From Margaritispora aquatica (lineage: Eukaryota > Ascomycota > Leotiomycetes > Helotiales > Discinellaceae), in the NCBI GenBank assembly GCA_007644065.1, contig VJWN01000010.1:992001-1056000 (forward strand): a DNA stretch of 64,000 nt. Reading direction: 5' to 3'. Shown here in pieces: positions 45,411-58,096 of this stretch. The translations under genes and the position numbers were made by a program. How positions within the stretch are numbered: position 1 is the first letter of the stretch; each line of letters opens with the position of its first letter. The notes under the pieces are model-generated. The model did not search any database and had not been told where the DNA came from. It saw nothing but the letters and a program-made list of their open reading frames with translations.

Positions 45411-46232
45411 ATGGAAACGGCCTTAAAAAAACACCATGACATCGCAAGTCAGCCAGGCGAAGCAGTCGAGTACGTCGACGGGAGTACGTTCATGCTATCA
45501 ATATCGAAGCCAAAGACAACTAATAATTTGGCACGAGAAAGTGCAGAGCAAAAAGATCTCGCGCGTGAATCTCAAGCAGATGCCAAAAATGTTTCTTCTT
45601 GCTTGTTCGGTAAATTCGAAAAACCTCCAACAGAGTTACGACTCGAAATCTGGCGCTACGCGTTACATGGCCACCCTAGCCTGCTCATATTCGCGTCTCC
45701 AAAAGAGAGAAACACACCAGTCCCAGCTATAATGCATGTCTGCTCTGAGGCGAGGACAGAAATGGTAAAGATCTTAACGCGTTTGTCCCTCAGATATAAA
45801 CCAGTACGTCGACATGGGATCCGATTCCGATTGCGACTCTGTTGATCCGTCACAATATATACAGATATTCAGCAAGACATGTATTTCTTGCGTAGTTACT
45901 ATTATGCCTATTATCTGTACCATACAGAGAGTGACGTCCTTCATGCACTCCGTGGACTCAAAAAGGTCAAGCATATTGCCTTAAGCTTCGCATGGTTACA
46001 AGCGATATTCTTTAGAAAATGACCTCCTTACACCACACAATATCATGCCCCACTTCTGGAGCTCCTGTCGTCTTTGAGGTCAATCATCCTGGTCTTTGAC
46101 GAATTTCCGCTATTGGCGTGCAGCACGAACCTAGACGACAAACCCTTCAAGGAGTGCAGTGAAGATGCTTGGTTGAGATTAACTCTCGTGAAGCAGAAAT
46201 GCCCTTTTGACGAGTCATGTTCGTGTCATTGA
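45411..46232 (+). pseudogene. 2EXR-domain gene interrupted by two in-frame TGA codons
   Basis: One frame of 274 codons runs from 45411 to the TGA at 46230-46232, broken only by TGA at 45843-45845 and 46020-46022. Coding character persists across both. Before the first: FEKPPTELRLEIWRYALHG and VPAIMHVCSEARTEMVK. Between them: SVTIYTDIQQDMYFLRS and LRGLKKVKHIALSFAW. After the second: LLELLSSLRSIILVFDEF. This order is that of a full 2EXR protein. A 69-nt in-frame intron (45804-45872, GTACGT..TTCAG) could remove the first stop, but I find no splice solution for the second. Nonsense decay is the simplest reading. A truncated but functional protein or TGA readthrough are alternatives. Confidence 0.6.
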
Positions 46233-47581
46233 GAGTGTGCCGCAAGTGGCTGGGAGAGGTCAAGGAAGAACGAGGACATTTCTGTGAGCTAAGGTTTGTT
46301 TATCTGAAGTATGTTTAGACATCCATCACTTCTAGATGAATAAGGGACATCCATTGTACATAATTGATGCATGCTACACTATCATCTAGTGAGTTTGACA
46401 CGAGAGCAAGACTAGCTGGCTATGCAGGGAAGTCTGCTGGTCACTGTGTTGGTCGAGGAAGTGGACTGCTTTGTGCTAAAGGAATCATAATTTAAACCCA
46501 GCTACATATTCGAGCTTCTCATCTGGAGCACGCTTTTGCAACCCAAATAATTTTGCTTGCCTATCATAGTCGATAACTGTACAGCTCTTTTTAATCATGC
46601 TCGATGTAGGGCGTCCATCTTTCAAGGCACATCAGCAATGAGTTCGATATCGGTGTTTCCTTTCACTGCTCGCTTGAACTCCCATTCCTCATATTCACAG
46701 CCATAGTACATACGTGATTGCTCATATCGATGGACTCTCTATTGGCTAAGATTTGAGTTGTGCTTGTTGAGGTGGCATCATAGGATACAGGACAACCCTG
46801 AGTGATGGACGGCCAGCTTTGCCATATACTCTCGATTTACTTCCTAAATTTACCATAGAGATAAGGCTACACAGAGATTACCACAGGCTTGCACCCTTAG
46901 GTTACTACTTTGTCTTGTGGTCTCCAGCAAATTCGCTCTCTTCACTTCACTTGCCTTTCTCACCATACCAGGAAACTCCTCCCTTTCAAAAGGTGAGCTA
47001 CTGAGACTTAACAGTAGCAATAGGTATCTTTTGTACTTCCTCAACAAGAAAACCCCAAAACAGAATCAAAGACCTAGGGAGAGATTACAATAATTGAAAA
47101 GTATTAGAGCGCATAGGGAATGGCGGCATAGAAACAGAGCAAGTTGTCTGTCATTATGAAAGCTCACGAGTGACAATGGTATGAAGGGGTCGTGTTGAAT
47201 TGACATTAAAATGCTACTCACTTGGGCATAGCATCACTCTCGAAAACCGAGCATGGTTAAGAACAAAATCTGCGTGAAAATTCGATACCATATGGCGTTT
47301 TGCAGCGTGAAAATGATGACAGGCTGGAAGGGAGTCGTTGGAGTGGCATGGAAGGAGAGACACTTGGCTACGGTGAGAAATCTGGGGTCACGGCAGCGAT
47401 CCTTGTTGGTCCAAAATTCTTGATGCGCGCTGCGACAGGAAAAAAAAGTTGAGGAGCTCTGCAGTAGAATATTTTCAAGACCCACTGTCCTTTTATCTTT
47501 CAAGTCCAGTAGAATATTCTGATATTGTTGAGACCCTTCTCCTCATATCCAGCACACTTTTCAATTGCTTCATCCGTCAAA
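46233..47581. other. Intergenic region
   Basis: About 1.35 kb with short frames only, none with recognisable domains. The right part is the promoter and leader of the mitochondrial carrier gene. Confidence 0.55.
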
Positions 47582-48869
47582 ATGTCGCCCATTGCCGCCC
47601 CAGTTGGTGCCTCGAAGGATTTCAAAAAGGAGTCGACTCTGGCGAGACTGTTGGGTTCTGGTGTGTTTTGAATGAAGCTACAAAGTCTAGGAATTGAACG
47701 CTGACTGTTTGCAGGATCTGCCGGTATTGCTGAGCTTGCTGTGTTCCATCCCGTATGCAAACATCAAGATCTCCCCTGATGATAAGGACAAATTTAACAA
47801 TTAGAAGGTTGATACCATTGCAAAACGGTTGATGAGCAATCAGGGAAAGGTATACCATTGCTGCGAAGTCTGCGGTTATATCTATACTAACGCAATTCCA
47901 GATTACCTCCATCCAGCAAGCAAACCTTGTTCTGTTCAAGGACAAAGCAACTGCCCCAGCTGGCAAAAAGTTCTTCTCTCTGTTCCCAGGACTCGGATAT
48001 GCTGCAGGCTACAAGGTGAGGCGCTTTAAATGAAGTTCTAGCTTTATAAGTTCTGATTGATACCACAGGTGCTACAAAGAATCTACAAGTACGGAGGACA
48101 GCCATTCATGCGCGACTACCTAGCGAAGCACCATGGAACGACATTCGATAACACATTCGGACCAAAGACTGGAAAGGCTATGATGCATTCGTTTGCAGGA
48201 AGGTCAGTCAACGTGGATTGCGTGGTTGAGTTATTGTTGACAATTGTCCAGTTTGATCGGTATTGGAGAAATCGTTCTTTTGCCCCTTGATGTCCTTAAG
48301 ATCAAGAGACAGACCAACCCAGAGGCATTCCGAGGACGTGGTGTCGTACGAATTGTTAAAGATGAGGGTTTCGGATTATACAGAGGATGGCAATGGACTG
48401 CTGCTAGAAACGCCCCTGGGTCATTCGCTGTAGGTTAACTCTGACTGGTCTTTGGGAGCTTTGCTAATCATATGCAGCTCTTCGGAGGTTCTGCCTTCAC
48501 CAAGGGATATTTCTTTGGCTTGAACGATTATAACAAGGCAACCTGGTTCCAGAACTTCATTGCTTCTATCGCCGGTGCCTCTGCCTCCCTCCTCGTTTCT
48601 GCTCCTCTCGATGTCGTCAAGACCAGAATTCAAAACCGTAACTTCGAAAACCCAGAAGGTGGATTCAAGATTGTGTCAAGCATGATGAAGAATGAAGGTC
48701 CTACAGCTTTCTTCAAGGGTTTAGTACCAAAGGTACGTCATGCTAGCTTAACCTCAAGAAATTCGCTAATAAATCATAGCTCCTCATGACTGGACCAAAG
48801 CTCGTGTTCTCTTTCTGGCTCGCCCAAACACTCATCCCGGCCTTTGACATTGCCTTTTCAAAGAAGTAG
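47582..48869 (+). CDS. GGC1: Mitochondrial GTP/GDP carrier
   Basis: Inner-membrane carrier of the SLC25 family that exchanges GTP and GDP and affects mitochondrial iron. Eight exons (47582-47660, 47715-47752, 47808-47849, 47902-48015, 48069-48202, 48252-48429, 48478-48732, 48780-48869) give 309 residues in one consistent frame. The three carrier signatures are present: [19 protein letters not shown] and PLDVVKTRI. Other segments follow yeast Ggc1 closely: [54 protein letters not shown] and [16 protein letters not shown]. It is the most finely intron-split gene in the window. Confidence 0.93.
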
Positions 48870-49494
48870 ACTCGAAGTAGGAGAGTAGACAGGATTGAAG
48901 CTTTACGTGTATAGAATAGAAAGACCAAAAACGGAACGGGGTGGCACACGGAAAACTGGCGTTAAAGCGATGCAATGCGATACACAAACATATATAATGC
49001 CTGCGTTCCTGTATATAATAGCGGGCAAATGAGAACACACACTCGACTCAAAACAAATGATAGCGTGTAAACAGACATTTCACATAACAAGTGCGTTGGG
49101 AGGTACTCACGTCTAAGATGCTAGTCCACACCTCAACTTAGTGTATCATATATCGAGTTTCTCATCTGGTGAAATGAATAGAGTACTTGTGTGGTTGTAC
49201 TTAACCTTAGATTACGAGGGATCACTTGACTGAATTCAAAAACAAATAAATGGGCGCAGACAACTAAGCTCGGGTTGTGTCCACATAGATCAAATTCCCC
49301 TCTCTGCAAGCGCTGTATGTATCTAGCTACTCCTACAATATGTACAGCCCTGGCTAAACGCAGCAGGAAAAGTATACAAGCAGTAATTCCCCCTAAAATG
49401 CCCAAATCAACCGCACCAGACCATTTCCCTATTCCTGCTGGCCTTTCGCTCGAACGCCGCCACCACAATATTTGTGGCAAACAAATAAACTGCA
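48870..49494. other. Convergent intergenic region
   Basis: About 620 bp between the 3' ends of the carrier and GID5-type genes. No feature recognised. Confidence 0.55.
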
Positions 49495-52400
49495 TTACTC
49501 ATTCTGATACTCTGCCTTCATCTGCCAGAGTGCACTCTTGGCTCTCTCTCTGACATTCAACTCTGGATCCGACTCCAGCATCTCAAGCTTGTTCAAGAAT
49601 CCTAACTTCCTTAGCTCGGCAACGCGCTGCTTGCACGAAGCTTCATCGTGTTGATCATCTAGCCAGGTCAAGTTTGTGCATAGCCAACACAGTGCTAAGC
49701 GAATCTCGATGCTGTGGTGATTGAACTGCGGTACTAGTAACTTTAAAAGCTCCGTTTGCGCAATTACCAACTGCCGATGTCGTGGAGCACTGGCAGCCAT
49801 GTGTACCAGAATGTATGCAACAGCAATGATTATCTCTGTCTGCGGTGGCACGATTTTCGTATCTGGTGAGGCATTTCGCCTGCTGTAAGGGTTGATGACT
49901 TTTGGTTTCAATTTTGAGATGAGTATCTCAAAAACACGATCCTGCCCAAGTGATTGAAAGAGATAATCAATCATTTCAGTAGTGTCTGACCCTCCCTGCC
50001 CTGCACCACCTATCAGATTTCTGATGAAATCTAAGCCCTGTTCTTGTACTGCAATATCGTCCTTTCTAGCCTTGCGTAATGGATTCATTTCTTCGTCACG
50101 TAGAGCAGCTAAACGAAGTTCTGCTTGTTGAACAGACTTGCTGCGGCTGCTATCTGGCCTTGATTGTATTTTGTCAAAGGAAGACCCAAATGCTGTGTCT
50201 AAGGAATCCTCAAATTGGTCCATCTCGACATCTTCATCAACATGGTCAACAGGAGTATATACTTTGTCGCTGTTCCCACTCGAATGGAGCGCTTGGTTCT
50301 CAGTATCGTCACAGATCAATTGAACAAGCCACCCTTGACCAAGCTCCTCGACGCACAACCGTTTACTCTGATTGTCCTCTCCATGAACATAGTGCTTAAG
50401 GGCCCAGAGCGCATTAAGCCGCAGTTTAGCATTCATAGAGTGTGCATGCTCACACAATATCTTGAGAACACCGGCTTCCCGGAAGCGCTGTTGAAGGTTA
50501 GATCTGTCGCACAAATAAAGAAGGTATACTTACACTACGCATAGGACTGACATCTGTCAAAAGATTGCAAGTACAAGCGGTCGCGGCAATCTGAACTTCG
50601 ATATCCGGATGGCTCAGAAGGTCAAAGACCGGGTCCGCAACCCCGTTATCAATCAATGTAGTCCGCAGAACACTGACTGAACGTGACAGGGCACGAACTG
50701 CACCACAAGCTGCAATCAGTACATTCTCAGAGTTGATACCGTACCCGTGGCTTGATTCTTCATCTGCTGGCAGTTTCTTCTTATCCACCTTCTCGGTCGA
50801 CTTTGGAGAAGGTTTCCTCGGATTAGGGTTCAAGGACTCTACGATATATGGCATCATTCCATTTTCCACAATGGCTCTCCTATATTCATCTTTGAATGTG
50901 ACTAGTGCAGCAATCGCTTTTAGTGTCGCTTCCCTTACTTTGATCTTGTGAACAAGGAGAGGAGGTTGACCTTCACTTCCAAGGCGAGGTGACTGGACAT
51001 CGAATCCTCCGCTGGTCTCCCGAATCTGGGGCGACCATGACTGCAATTCGGAAGAGTCGGTTACAGGGTCATAAGAGGTCTTCAGCAGCTTCGACAGCTT
51101 GTTTACCACGCTGGCATCAAACGCTGCTTTTTGCAAAGCCTCGCTGTCTGTTATGAGCATTGCAAGAACAGCGGGTGCGCGCTCCTTAATAGTTCGCTCG
51201 CAAAGAATTGCCTCCTCATCTTCATATGGATCTCTTCCCCTGGGAGGTATAATGGGATCATCAAGCATGTTTACCAGAAGAGGTACCACGAGCAATGCTA
51301 TTGAATTTTCCCTATTCTTCAGAGCCAAACACCGTCGGTAAAGATGTGTCAGAACGGATGCAGCCATTAGCCGTGTCATTCCACTTCGTGATCGGATTAG
51401 GAATATCAAGTATGCAACAAGCGGGCTATCCGGATCCGCTTCCAACACTGTTGCTTCAGGAGCAGCTAATCCCTCCCCAAGTACATCATTCCACCTCGGA
51501 ACAGAGGCACTTTCAACTCTGTGGCGTCCCGCATTTCCATTAGCAGCGAGGTTTTCTCGTGAGCCAGAACTGCCGAGTGGAGGAAACGCAGAGGCCTGAG
51601 CACTAACACTCTTGATCTGTGAAAGCGGAACCCATGGTAGTAAATACTCAATGGCATTGAGATTGTTAAGTTGGTGTTGACGATCTCCGAGACCAGCTGC
51701 ATTGAAGGTGTTCCATGCTGCACGAGCGGACGGAGTAGCACTGAACTCGATCGGCTGTGAAAGCGGGAGAGTGGCAAGAATTGATGGGGAGTAGAGAAGT
51801 TGGGCTGCCCGGCACTTGGAGTCTGCGATGATAACCGCTATAGCTTCCAGCACAAGCGCTAGATTCCAGTTCGGATGGGCTGCCGCTGGTATACGCTCCT
51901 CAATGCCATCTCGTCTTGCAATTAAATCCGCGCCAGGTATGACCAATCCCTCGGCCACAACGAAACTTGCCAGCTTCGTAGCAAGAGCATCCAGGACGCC
52001 CGAGCTTGCAAGTGCTTGTTGATGTCGCTCATCTTGACATAACCGACTAACCAATTTGATCGCTATTGAGATTTGGGCCTGAATATGTGATCCCCCCGAA
52101 GACTGAGACAGTATTTCTACCAACGAGGCGAGATGTTGGCGACAAAACAACGTGTCCGCTATTACGCTCGTGCTCAATGAATGTATGTTGCAATCTAACG
52201 CTGCGGAATCGGACAAATTCGACAGCGCCCGCAGAGAAGCCAGAACTAATTGCCATGAGTTATTTGAAGGGCACAGGTTTGACAGTATGGCTGGTAAGGC
52301 AGAAAATGAATGCAATGGTGCTAGAAAGGGTGGTCCACCTGTGCAAGATCAGTAGGTGTTTGACGATGACGACGATAATATGAGGACTTCATACCCGAAG

Positions 52401-52695
52401 CTAAACTCGCAAGGACCTGTAAGCCTTGCAACCGTATCGTTTCTTCCTCATTTGCTGCCAAAGATCCAAAATCAGATCCGTGTTCTGGAGATTTACTACG
52501 TGGCCGTGTATTACTGCCCTTGTGTAAGGTCAACCGGACGACAGTATCCAAAAGGCCCAGCTCAATAGCCAACTCCTTCTTCAACGGATGACCAATTATC
52601 TCATTCTTCAAAGCCCTCAAAGTCTCAATTTGTTCTGCGGAACTGGCAGAACTGACCCCGTTATGGATTGGCGCTAGCCATGGTTGCTTTGCCAT
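49495..52695 (-). CDS. VID28: Armadillo-repeat subunit of the GID/CTLH ubiquitin ligase
   Basis: Gid5/Vid28 (ARMC8 in animals) is the armadillo scaffold that docks substrate receptors in the GID E3 ligase, which degrades gluconeogenic enzymes. Exons 52395-52695, 50534-52338 and 49495-50487 give 1032 residues. Armadillo repeats run throughout. Family segments include IRLQGLQVLASLAS, LRALSNLSDSAA, VREATLKAIAALVTF, VQIAATACTCNLLTDVSPMR and the conserved C-terminal REAGVLKILCEHAHSMNAKLRLNALWALKHYV. The second intron (50488-50533) is 46 nt with a CTAAC branch-like site and must skip an earlier AG to keep frame. An acidic, low-complexity insert (about 760-830) is longer than in yeast. Confidence 0.9.
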
Positions 52696-54016
52696 TATGG
52701 AAATGTGCTTGAGGTTGAGATGTGTCGCACGAGCATTCGATGGTGAATACCTCAGGATGAGAGCAAGGGCTCAAGGAGGTTTGGCGAAAGTAACTCGGAG
52801 GGGTCTAGGGAAAAGAGAGGCAGTGGGTTGTGCGGGTGAATTATATGTAAAAGCGGTACTGTGACGGTTGCTGATTTGGGAGTAGCAAGCTGGTTGATCT
52901 ACAGATGGAGGATATCATGAAGCATATGTATAGAATGATGCAACCACAATAGACTTTTGTTGTTAGTGTCCGCCTACCCCAGATAAAGTAGGTAAGGTAG
53001 GTAAGTATGTGAGCGATGCCGTGCAAGGTTCGTTGAAAGAAAAATCGCCCTAGACACTTCAGCCTTGTGTGCTCCGTGCTTTCATCCAAGGTATTTCCGT
53101 ACTTACCCCAAAAGCACTGAAGTGTCTCATCCGAGGAAAACTTCGCCGAGCCAGCCCAGTCCAATCTCCCGTGCCGTCCCATCTCGGGTATTTTATAACG
53201 GCCCGAAAGTCTGGTTACTTGGGCCGACAAAACGTAGCCGTAGTCATGCCGGTTCTGGACTCTCTGGACCGGCTGTGACCGAGAATTTGGAAGGGATGAC
53301 CTTTTTGCACTTTACCCCCTCCATGCCCCTCACTTGATCCATTCACACCAATCAATTTTCTTTTCACCCTTGGCGGTCTGTCGTCATCCACTTCCTAACC
53401 TACGGTGTAAGGTACCTACATAGGGGGTTGTCAACTCGTGCAAATCTCAACATCTAAGGTAGTGAAAATAGAAAACCACAAAGTACACCACCAGCCTAAC
53501 AGATGCCCACTTAGTCATATAATAACCTGACCTAAGTTAACTTTTACCTAACTTAGTATCTAGATTCAAAGCCGCTAGCTTCTTAAAACAAAATTCTATC
53601 ACTACTTAACCTTCTTACCTACAGTATCATTTCTCAACATCTCAAACAAGCATATTTTTTGGATCCACAACTTCGCTTCTTTGAGTAAAGTATTGTATTC
53701 ATATGCTGTAGTGAGACAATCTGAAGTGCGGCTGAAATACCATCTTCCTGGCTTTCGAACATCCAGAAGCCCTCTCGTTACCACATCTCCGCCATTTCCT
53801 GGCGTTTCTCAATTATTATTTTGTTCCTACTTACAGAAACCGTACACCAGAACGTTTCTCCTACCTTCACCCAGCTTCACAAGGTTATTATATACTCGTA
53901 CCCCACTATCGCCGCATATCGGACGCGCATACGATCCTGCAGCCGAAAAACCGTGGACGAAATACTTGCATACAGTGATTGCTTCGCAGACTGAAAATGA
54001 GCCTGCCTTCGAGATC
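52696..54016. other. Divergent intergenic region
   Basis: About 1.3 kb between the GID5-type gene and the cyclin gene. Several AT-rich stretches contain repeated ACCTACC/GGTAGGT-like words (about 52980-53010 and 53400-53420). A frame continues upstream of the cyclin ATG but has no methionine before 54017. Confidence 0.5.
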
Positions 54017-55234
54017 ATGCTGAAGTCATTTCCACATCACAGGTCTTCGTCATCTTCCTCGCCTATTCTCCAACACTATGCGCCTGCGTCGCATTCTTTG
54101 CCAACCTCGCCATTGTTCAGGAGAGGTTCCAAACCAAAAACGTCGCTTGGAAGGTCCACCCCACCACAGCAACCGCAGAAGTCACAGTATGTAGATGCTG
54201 CCACTCAGTGGAGTCCGCGCATCGTTTCAATGACGGAGTCGCCTGGCGTAGAGCCGGCGCAGACGAGGAGTGATTTGGAGGATCAAGTCCCAGTACCAGA
54301 TTCAGTGGTGGCGCCAACTACCATTACTGTTCCTACCACAGTATCTGCCAGCACGCCGCACTCTCCGTTGAAACCTACTCTAGAACCCGAATCACCAGGT
54401 CTGAAGCGACGACAATCTCGAGATCCCCAAATCCCAGTCGCAACCTCTTCACAGACACTGCCAACCAAACGGGCAAGGGCTGGCTCTTTGCCGGTCAAAA
54501 TTCTACCTCTAAAATATGAATATTGTCCAGTCGAGGACATGGTGGTGCTTATATCCAACATGATCCAAGAGTTGATTACAACAAATGACCAGCTTCCGCC
54601 TCGGACCGTAGTTCTCACAAGATTTCATTCCAGGTGAACATCCAGTTTCATTAAGAAAAACTATGGCTAATGTCAGATTAGGACTCCTCCTGGTATTTCT
54701 GTAGTTGATTATCTACAGCGGCTAGCAAAGCATGCCACTCTCACACCTCCTATTCTCCTTTCAATGGTCTACTACATCGACAAATTATGCTTGCTGTACC
54801 CAGCATTCACAATAAACACGCTGACCGTCCATCGATTCTTGATTACTGCTGCCACTGTGGCGTCCAAAGGTCTGTCGGATGCCTTCTGGAATAATGCTAC
54901 ATATGCGAGGGTCGGAGGAATCAAGATCGCAGAGTTAGGACTCTTGGAGTTGGATTTCCTATATCGTGTAGATTGGAAGATCGTGCCAAACCCCGAGTCG
55001 CTGGTGGATTATTATGAGGGTTTGATAGAACGCTCTCCTGGGTATGAACTGGAGAGCGACGACAGCGACTCGATCGATGAGAGTTCTGGGGACGAGGAGA
55101 AAACCGAATCACCAGACGAGATGGAGCCCAGGAAAGATGTTGCCAGAGATGCGGCTAATGAGAAGTGGAAAGCGTGGATGGATGATGTGGAGGCGAAGAG
55201 GGTAGAGGGTGGTCTTGAGGATAAACTAACTTGA
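54017..55234 (+). CDS. PHO80-like cyclin (Pho85-type CDK partner)
   Basis: Exons 54017-54633 and 54682-55234 give 389 residues; the 48-nt intron joins RFHS-R-TPPGISVVDYLQRL. The start is the first in-frame ATG. The N-terminal half is Ser/Pro/Thr-rich and probably disordered. The cyclin box begins at about residue 180: CPVEDMVVLISNMIQELITTND, then FHSR..PPGISVVDYLQRLAKHATL, LLSMVYYIDKL, VHRFLITAATVASKGLSDAFWNNATYARVGGIKIAELGLLELDFLYRVDWKI. This is the PHO80/PREG/Pcl7 pattern. The C-terminus is acidic. Such cyclins act in phosphate sensing, glycogen metabolism or stress responses; which one applies here is not evident. Confidence 0.88.
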
Positions 55235-55662
55235 AGAGTCTGAGTGGAGGTGTTGAACTATACCCTGGGATTCGCTGGTTCATTTAATTTTAATCGGCAG
55301 CATTGGCATTGGAGGGTACTGGCGTTTGGAAATAAGGCGAGGCATATGTGATAGATGAGGGTTATGAGTTTGCATTGGAAGGAAAAGGAGGGTTTAAGAG
55401 GGTTACATAACGCTGGCATGTCATTTGCTACTCCATAAGTCAGCAATGTATCGTTTACGTGCATATCCTAAGCATCCCAGGCTGTGCATATGTTTTTCAA
55501 TGCATGTTCATTAAATAATAGATTACATCAAAAGTTGTCAGTATTGCCAATACATGAGGTCCTACTCAGCCTTGTCAGAAGGCTGACAGCTTGGCATGAA
55601 CATCATCACGACGAGCAGACCTCAATAATACACCATTTGTCTTGCTTCGAGACAAAGTCAAG
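55235..55662. other. Intergenic region
   Basis: About 430 bp of tandem-gene spacer; a TTG-started frame reaches into it but the first ATG of the next gene is at 55663. Confidence 0.55.
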
Positions 55663-56281
55663 ATGCGACTCCTCACTATTCTCTCCGCGCTATGCGCCAC
55701 AGCACTTGCCGCATCTGACCTAATAGACAGCACCATCGTCTCGATCCAACCTCTCACCACCACACCTTTAGCACCCTCCCCCCTCGCAGAGATTAAATAC
55801 AATCCCTCCACACTCGCGGCTGAGATCATCTCTTTCTCGCTCCCGGAGCTCGCAGAGTCGACCAAGCTACTGCGCGTCGGTATCTACGACCACGCGACTG
55901 GGTCATGGAAGAGCTCTACGTCTTCGGTGTCGGTGGAGAATTTCGCAAAGGGATATAGGCCCGTCATTGTACTGAACTTGGATCAGAGCGGTGGTGTGCT
56001 GGGTGTTACGGTCAAGGGGAGCGTGATTGATGCGGGGCAGTCGAGAGAGTTTGGACCAAAGGTTGTGGTTAGGGGGATGGGGTCCCAGAAGGCGGTGGTG
56101 TTGAATAGGCCTATTGTGTTGAATCCAGAGGGGAAGGTGGATGTGCCGGAAGTTGAGAAGACTATGCTGCAGAAGTGAGTTATTCTTGAGTAGATACGAG
56201 AGGTCATGCTAACGAGGAAATAGGTATTGGTGGGTGTTGCTTGGAGGTGTCATGCTTTTGATGACTGCTGGAGGAGAGTAA
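55663..56281 (+). CDS. ER membrane protein complex subunit 10-like
   Basis: Exons 55663-56174 and 56224-56281 give 189 residues. A signal peptide (MRLLTILSALCATALAA) is followed by a beta-rich lumenal domain (LLRVGIYDHATGSWKSSTSSVSVENFAKGYRP, LNLDQSGGVLGVTVKGSVIDAGQSREFGPKVVV), the segment VVLNRPIVLNPEGKVDVPEVEKTMLQKYWW and one C-terminal membrane helix (WVLLGGVMLLMTAGGE). Order and topology match fungal EMC10 (cyclin-unrelated; ER insertase complex that inserts tail-anchored and multipass proteins). The second exon contributes mainly the membrane anchor. Confidence 0.8.
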
Positions 56282-56930
56282 GCGCGTACATCACACCATA
56301 GAGATTGATCAAGCTTATGATTCTCTTTAATGATCTCTATAAGCCTCTGGGAAGAGAATGAATTCTTAGGACGACAATCCAAGATCTATCATTTTCTCGT
56401 GTTCCATTGGTGTATTGTGATCTCCCTCCTGTTCCTTTTGTCTATTCTCAGTCTATCAGACAGCAATAGAGCTCGATTTCCTTGGTTATGTCTCCCTTGA
56501 AGGCCTTGCAGGGCTTGATAACATATGACCTAAATTCCGAAAATTAAGGACTTATCATGGCTAGTAGCTGTAACGTACCTGGCTAAGGTAAGGTACATAG
56601 GATTGGAATGTGGCACAAAAGGCTACACTGATAGATTATTATTTTCCACCCAAAGTCCAAAAGGAATTGAGTAATTGATCTTATCTCCCTTATACTCATC
56701 CCATTGGTTAGATCGCTTTTACATTACCTACATTTAACAAAGTGTCGATCACGTGCGTCTAACCGCTCCTGCGCGTCTTTTTCAACGCGGTCGAGGCGGT
56801 TCAGGTTTGTCTCGCGATTTGATTTCTTCCATCCTATCGCAAACACAAAACGACAACAAGATCGCCCCGCAAACTCATCTCAAACTCTCCAATACAAAAC
56901 TACGAGTCTCATCAATCACATCGATCCAAG
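56282..56930. other. Intergenic region
   Basis: About 650 bp. Overlapping short frames near 56700-57020 are shadows or leader sequence of the histone-chaperone gene. Confidence 0.55.
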
Positions 56931-57377
56931 ATGTCTGCACAACAAGGTTCCACCACCGATATGTCCGAGGGAAAGGGAAAGGGCAAATCTGCCGAGCCTC
57001 AAGATGGAGGAATGGACGTTGATGATAGCTCCAGCGAGGAGGAGGTTGACGAGGTAAGCTTTTCCACATCTTTTTGCCCTACTTTCGAGATTCTAACAAC
57101 AAAATAGGAGCAGCCAACTGGTAAGAACCCCGCATGAACCCACATTGCGCCCGCGAGATCGTTTGTTTACATACCCCTCTTTACAGCCGACGAGCCTGAT
57201 GAGGACAACATGGAGGAGATCGATACCGACAACATTATTCAAGGTGGACGTCGCACCCGAGGCCGCCAGATTGACTTCGCTAAGGCAGCTGCTGAGCTTC
57301 CTGAGGAGGACGATGATGAGGATGATGACGAGGACTTTGAGGCTGGCCAGGACGACGACGATGAGATGAAGGAGTAG
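56931..57377 (+). CDS. CHZ1: CHZ1-type H2A.Z histone chaperone
   Basis: Exons 56931-57053, 57108-57120 and 57187-57377 give 108 residues. The middle exon is only 13 nt and encodes EQPT plus the first base of the next codon. The protein is highly acidic, and its core NMEEIDTDNIIQGGRRTRGRQIDFAKA is the CHZ motif that grips H2A.Z-H2B dimers. Acidic tails (EEDDDEDDDEDFEAGQ) lie C-terminal. The protein would act in the nucleus, delivering H2A.Z for SWR1-dependent exchange. It is short, like other filamentous-fungal Chz1. Confidence 0.9.
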
Positions 57378-58096
57378 ATTGATGTGCCTTCTCTCGCATC
57401 TGGATTTGTTTCTCTGTGCTGAAGGGTGGGGTTGATTGCTGGATAGACTGGCTTGCAAATTTGGAGGGGTTGTGTTACGTGCAGCTGCACGGCGCAACTC
57501 AGACAACCTTGGTCACTCTGTTGATATTGGTCCACTCCTGATGGCTGCAGGATACACATGCTGGATCTGGGATACCACGAATCATTTCTTCATTGTCCTA
57601 GTTGTTTGGGTTGGTTTTTGAGGGGATGAGACAAGAAAAGCATGCATTATGAGCATATGGCATATGGTATGATGCGATGAGCCTGTTCTTCTTTTAACAT
57701 ACAATACATGCGTGCATTTGGGGGCATGTTAGGCAAAGCGATGCAGTTATCAGGCGTGCATGGTGTCTTTTTCCCTGCATCAGTGGTATCTCACTGCGCG
57801 TGATCAACAAGTTGATCTAAACACGTTTCTTCTCCTCCTACTGATGTGAATATACTCTGTTTTCCAACCGTAAATATCGAGCTTCAAAACATGAAGGATC
57901 TAAACACAGGTACTGCACTCGAGCCCCAATCGAGCACCATCCCACCATCAGGGTCCCAACCGAACAGATCTCCAAGCCTACCTCAGCCAGCTCCACCACT
58001 CCTTTAATTTTGTCAGCCTCATCACTTTGCACTCAAAAGCACCACGTCGCGACACTTCATAAAACGCTGAAGCAAGTGTGCGCACAGAACACAAAC
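57378..58096. other. Intergenic region
   Basis: About 720 bp, without recognisable gene; includes 3' sequence of CHZ1 and the leader of BET1. Confidence 0.55.
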
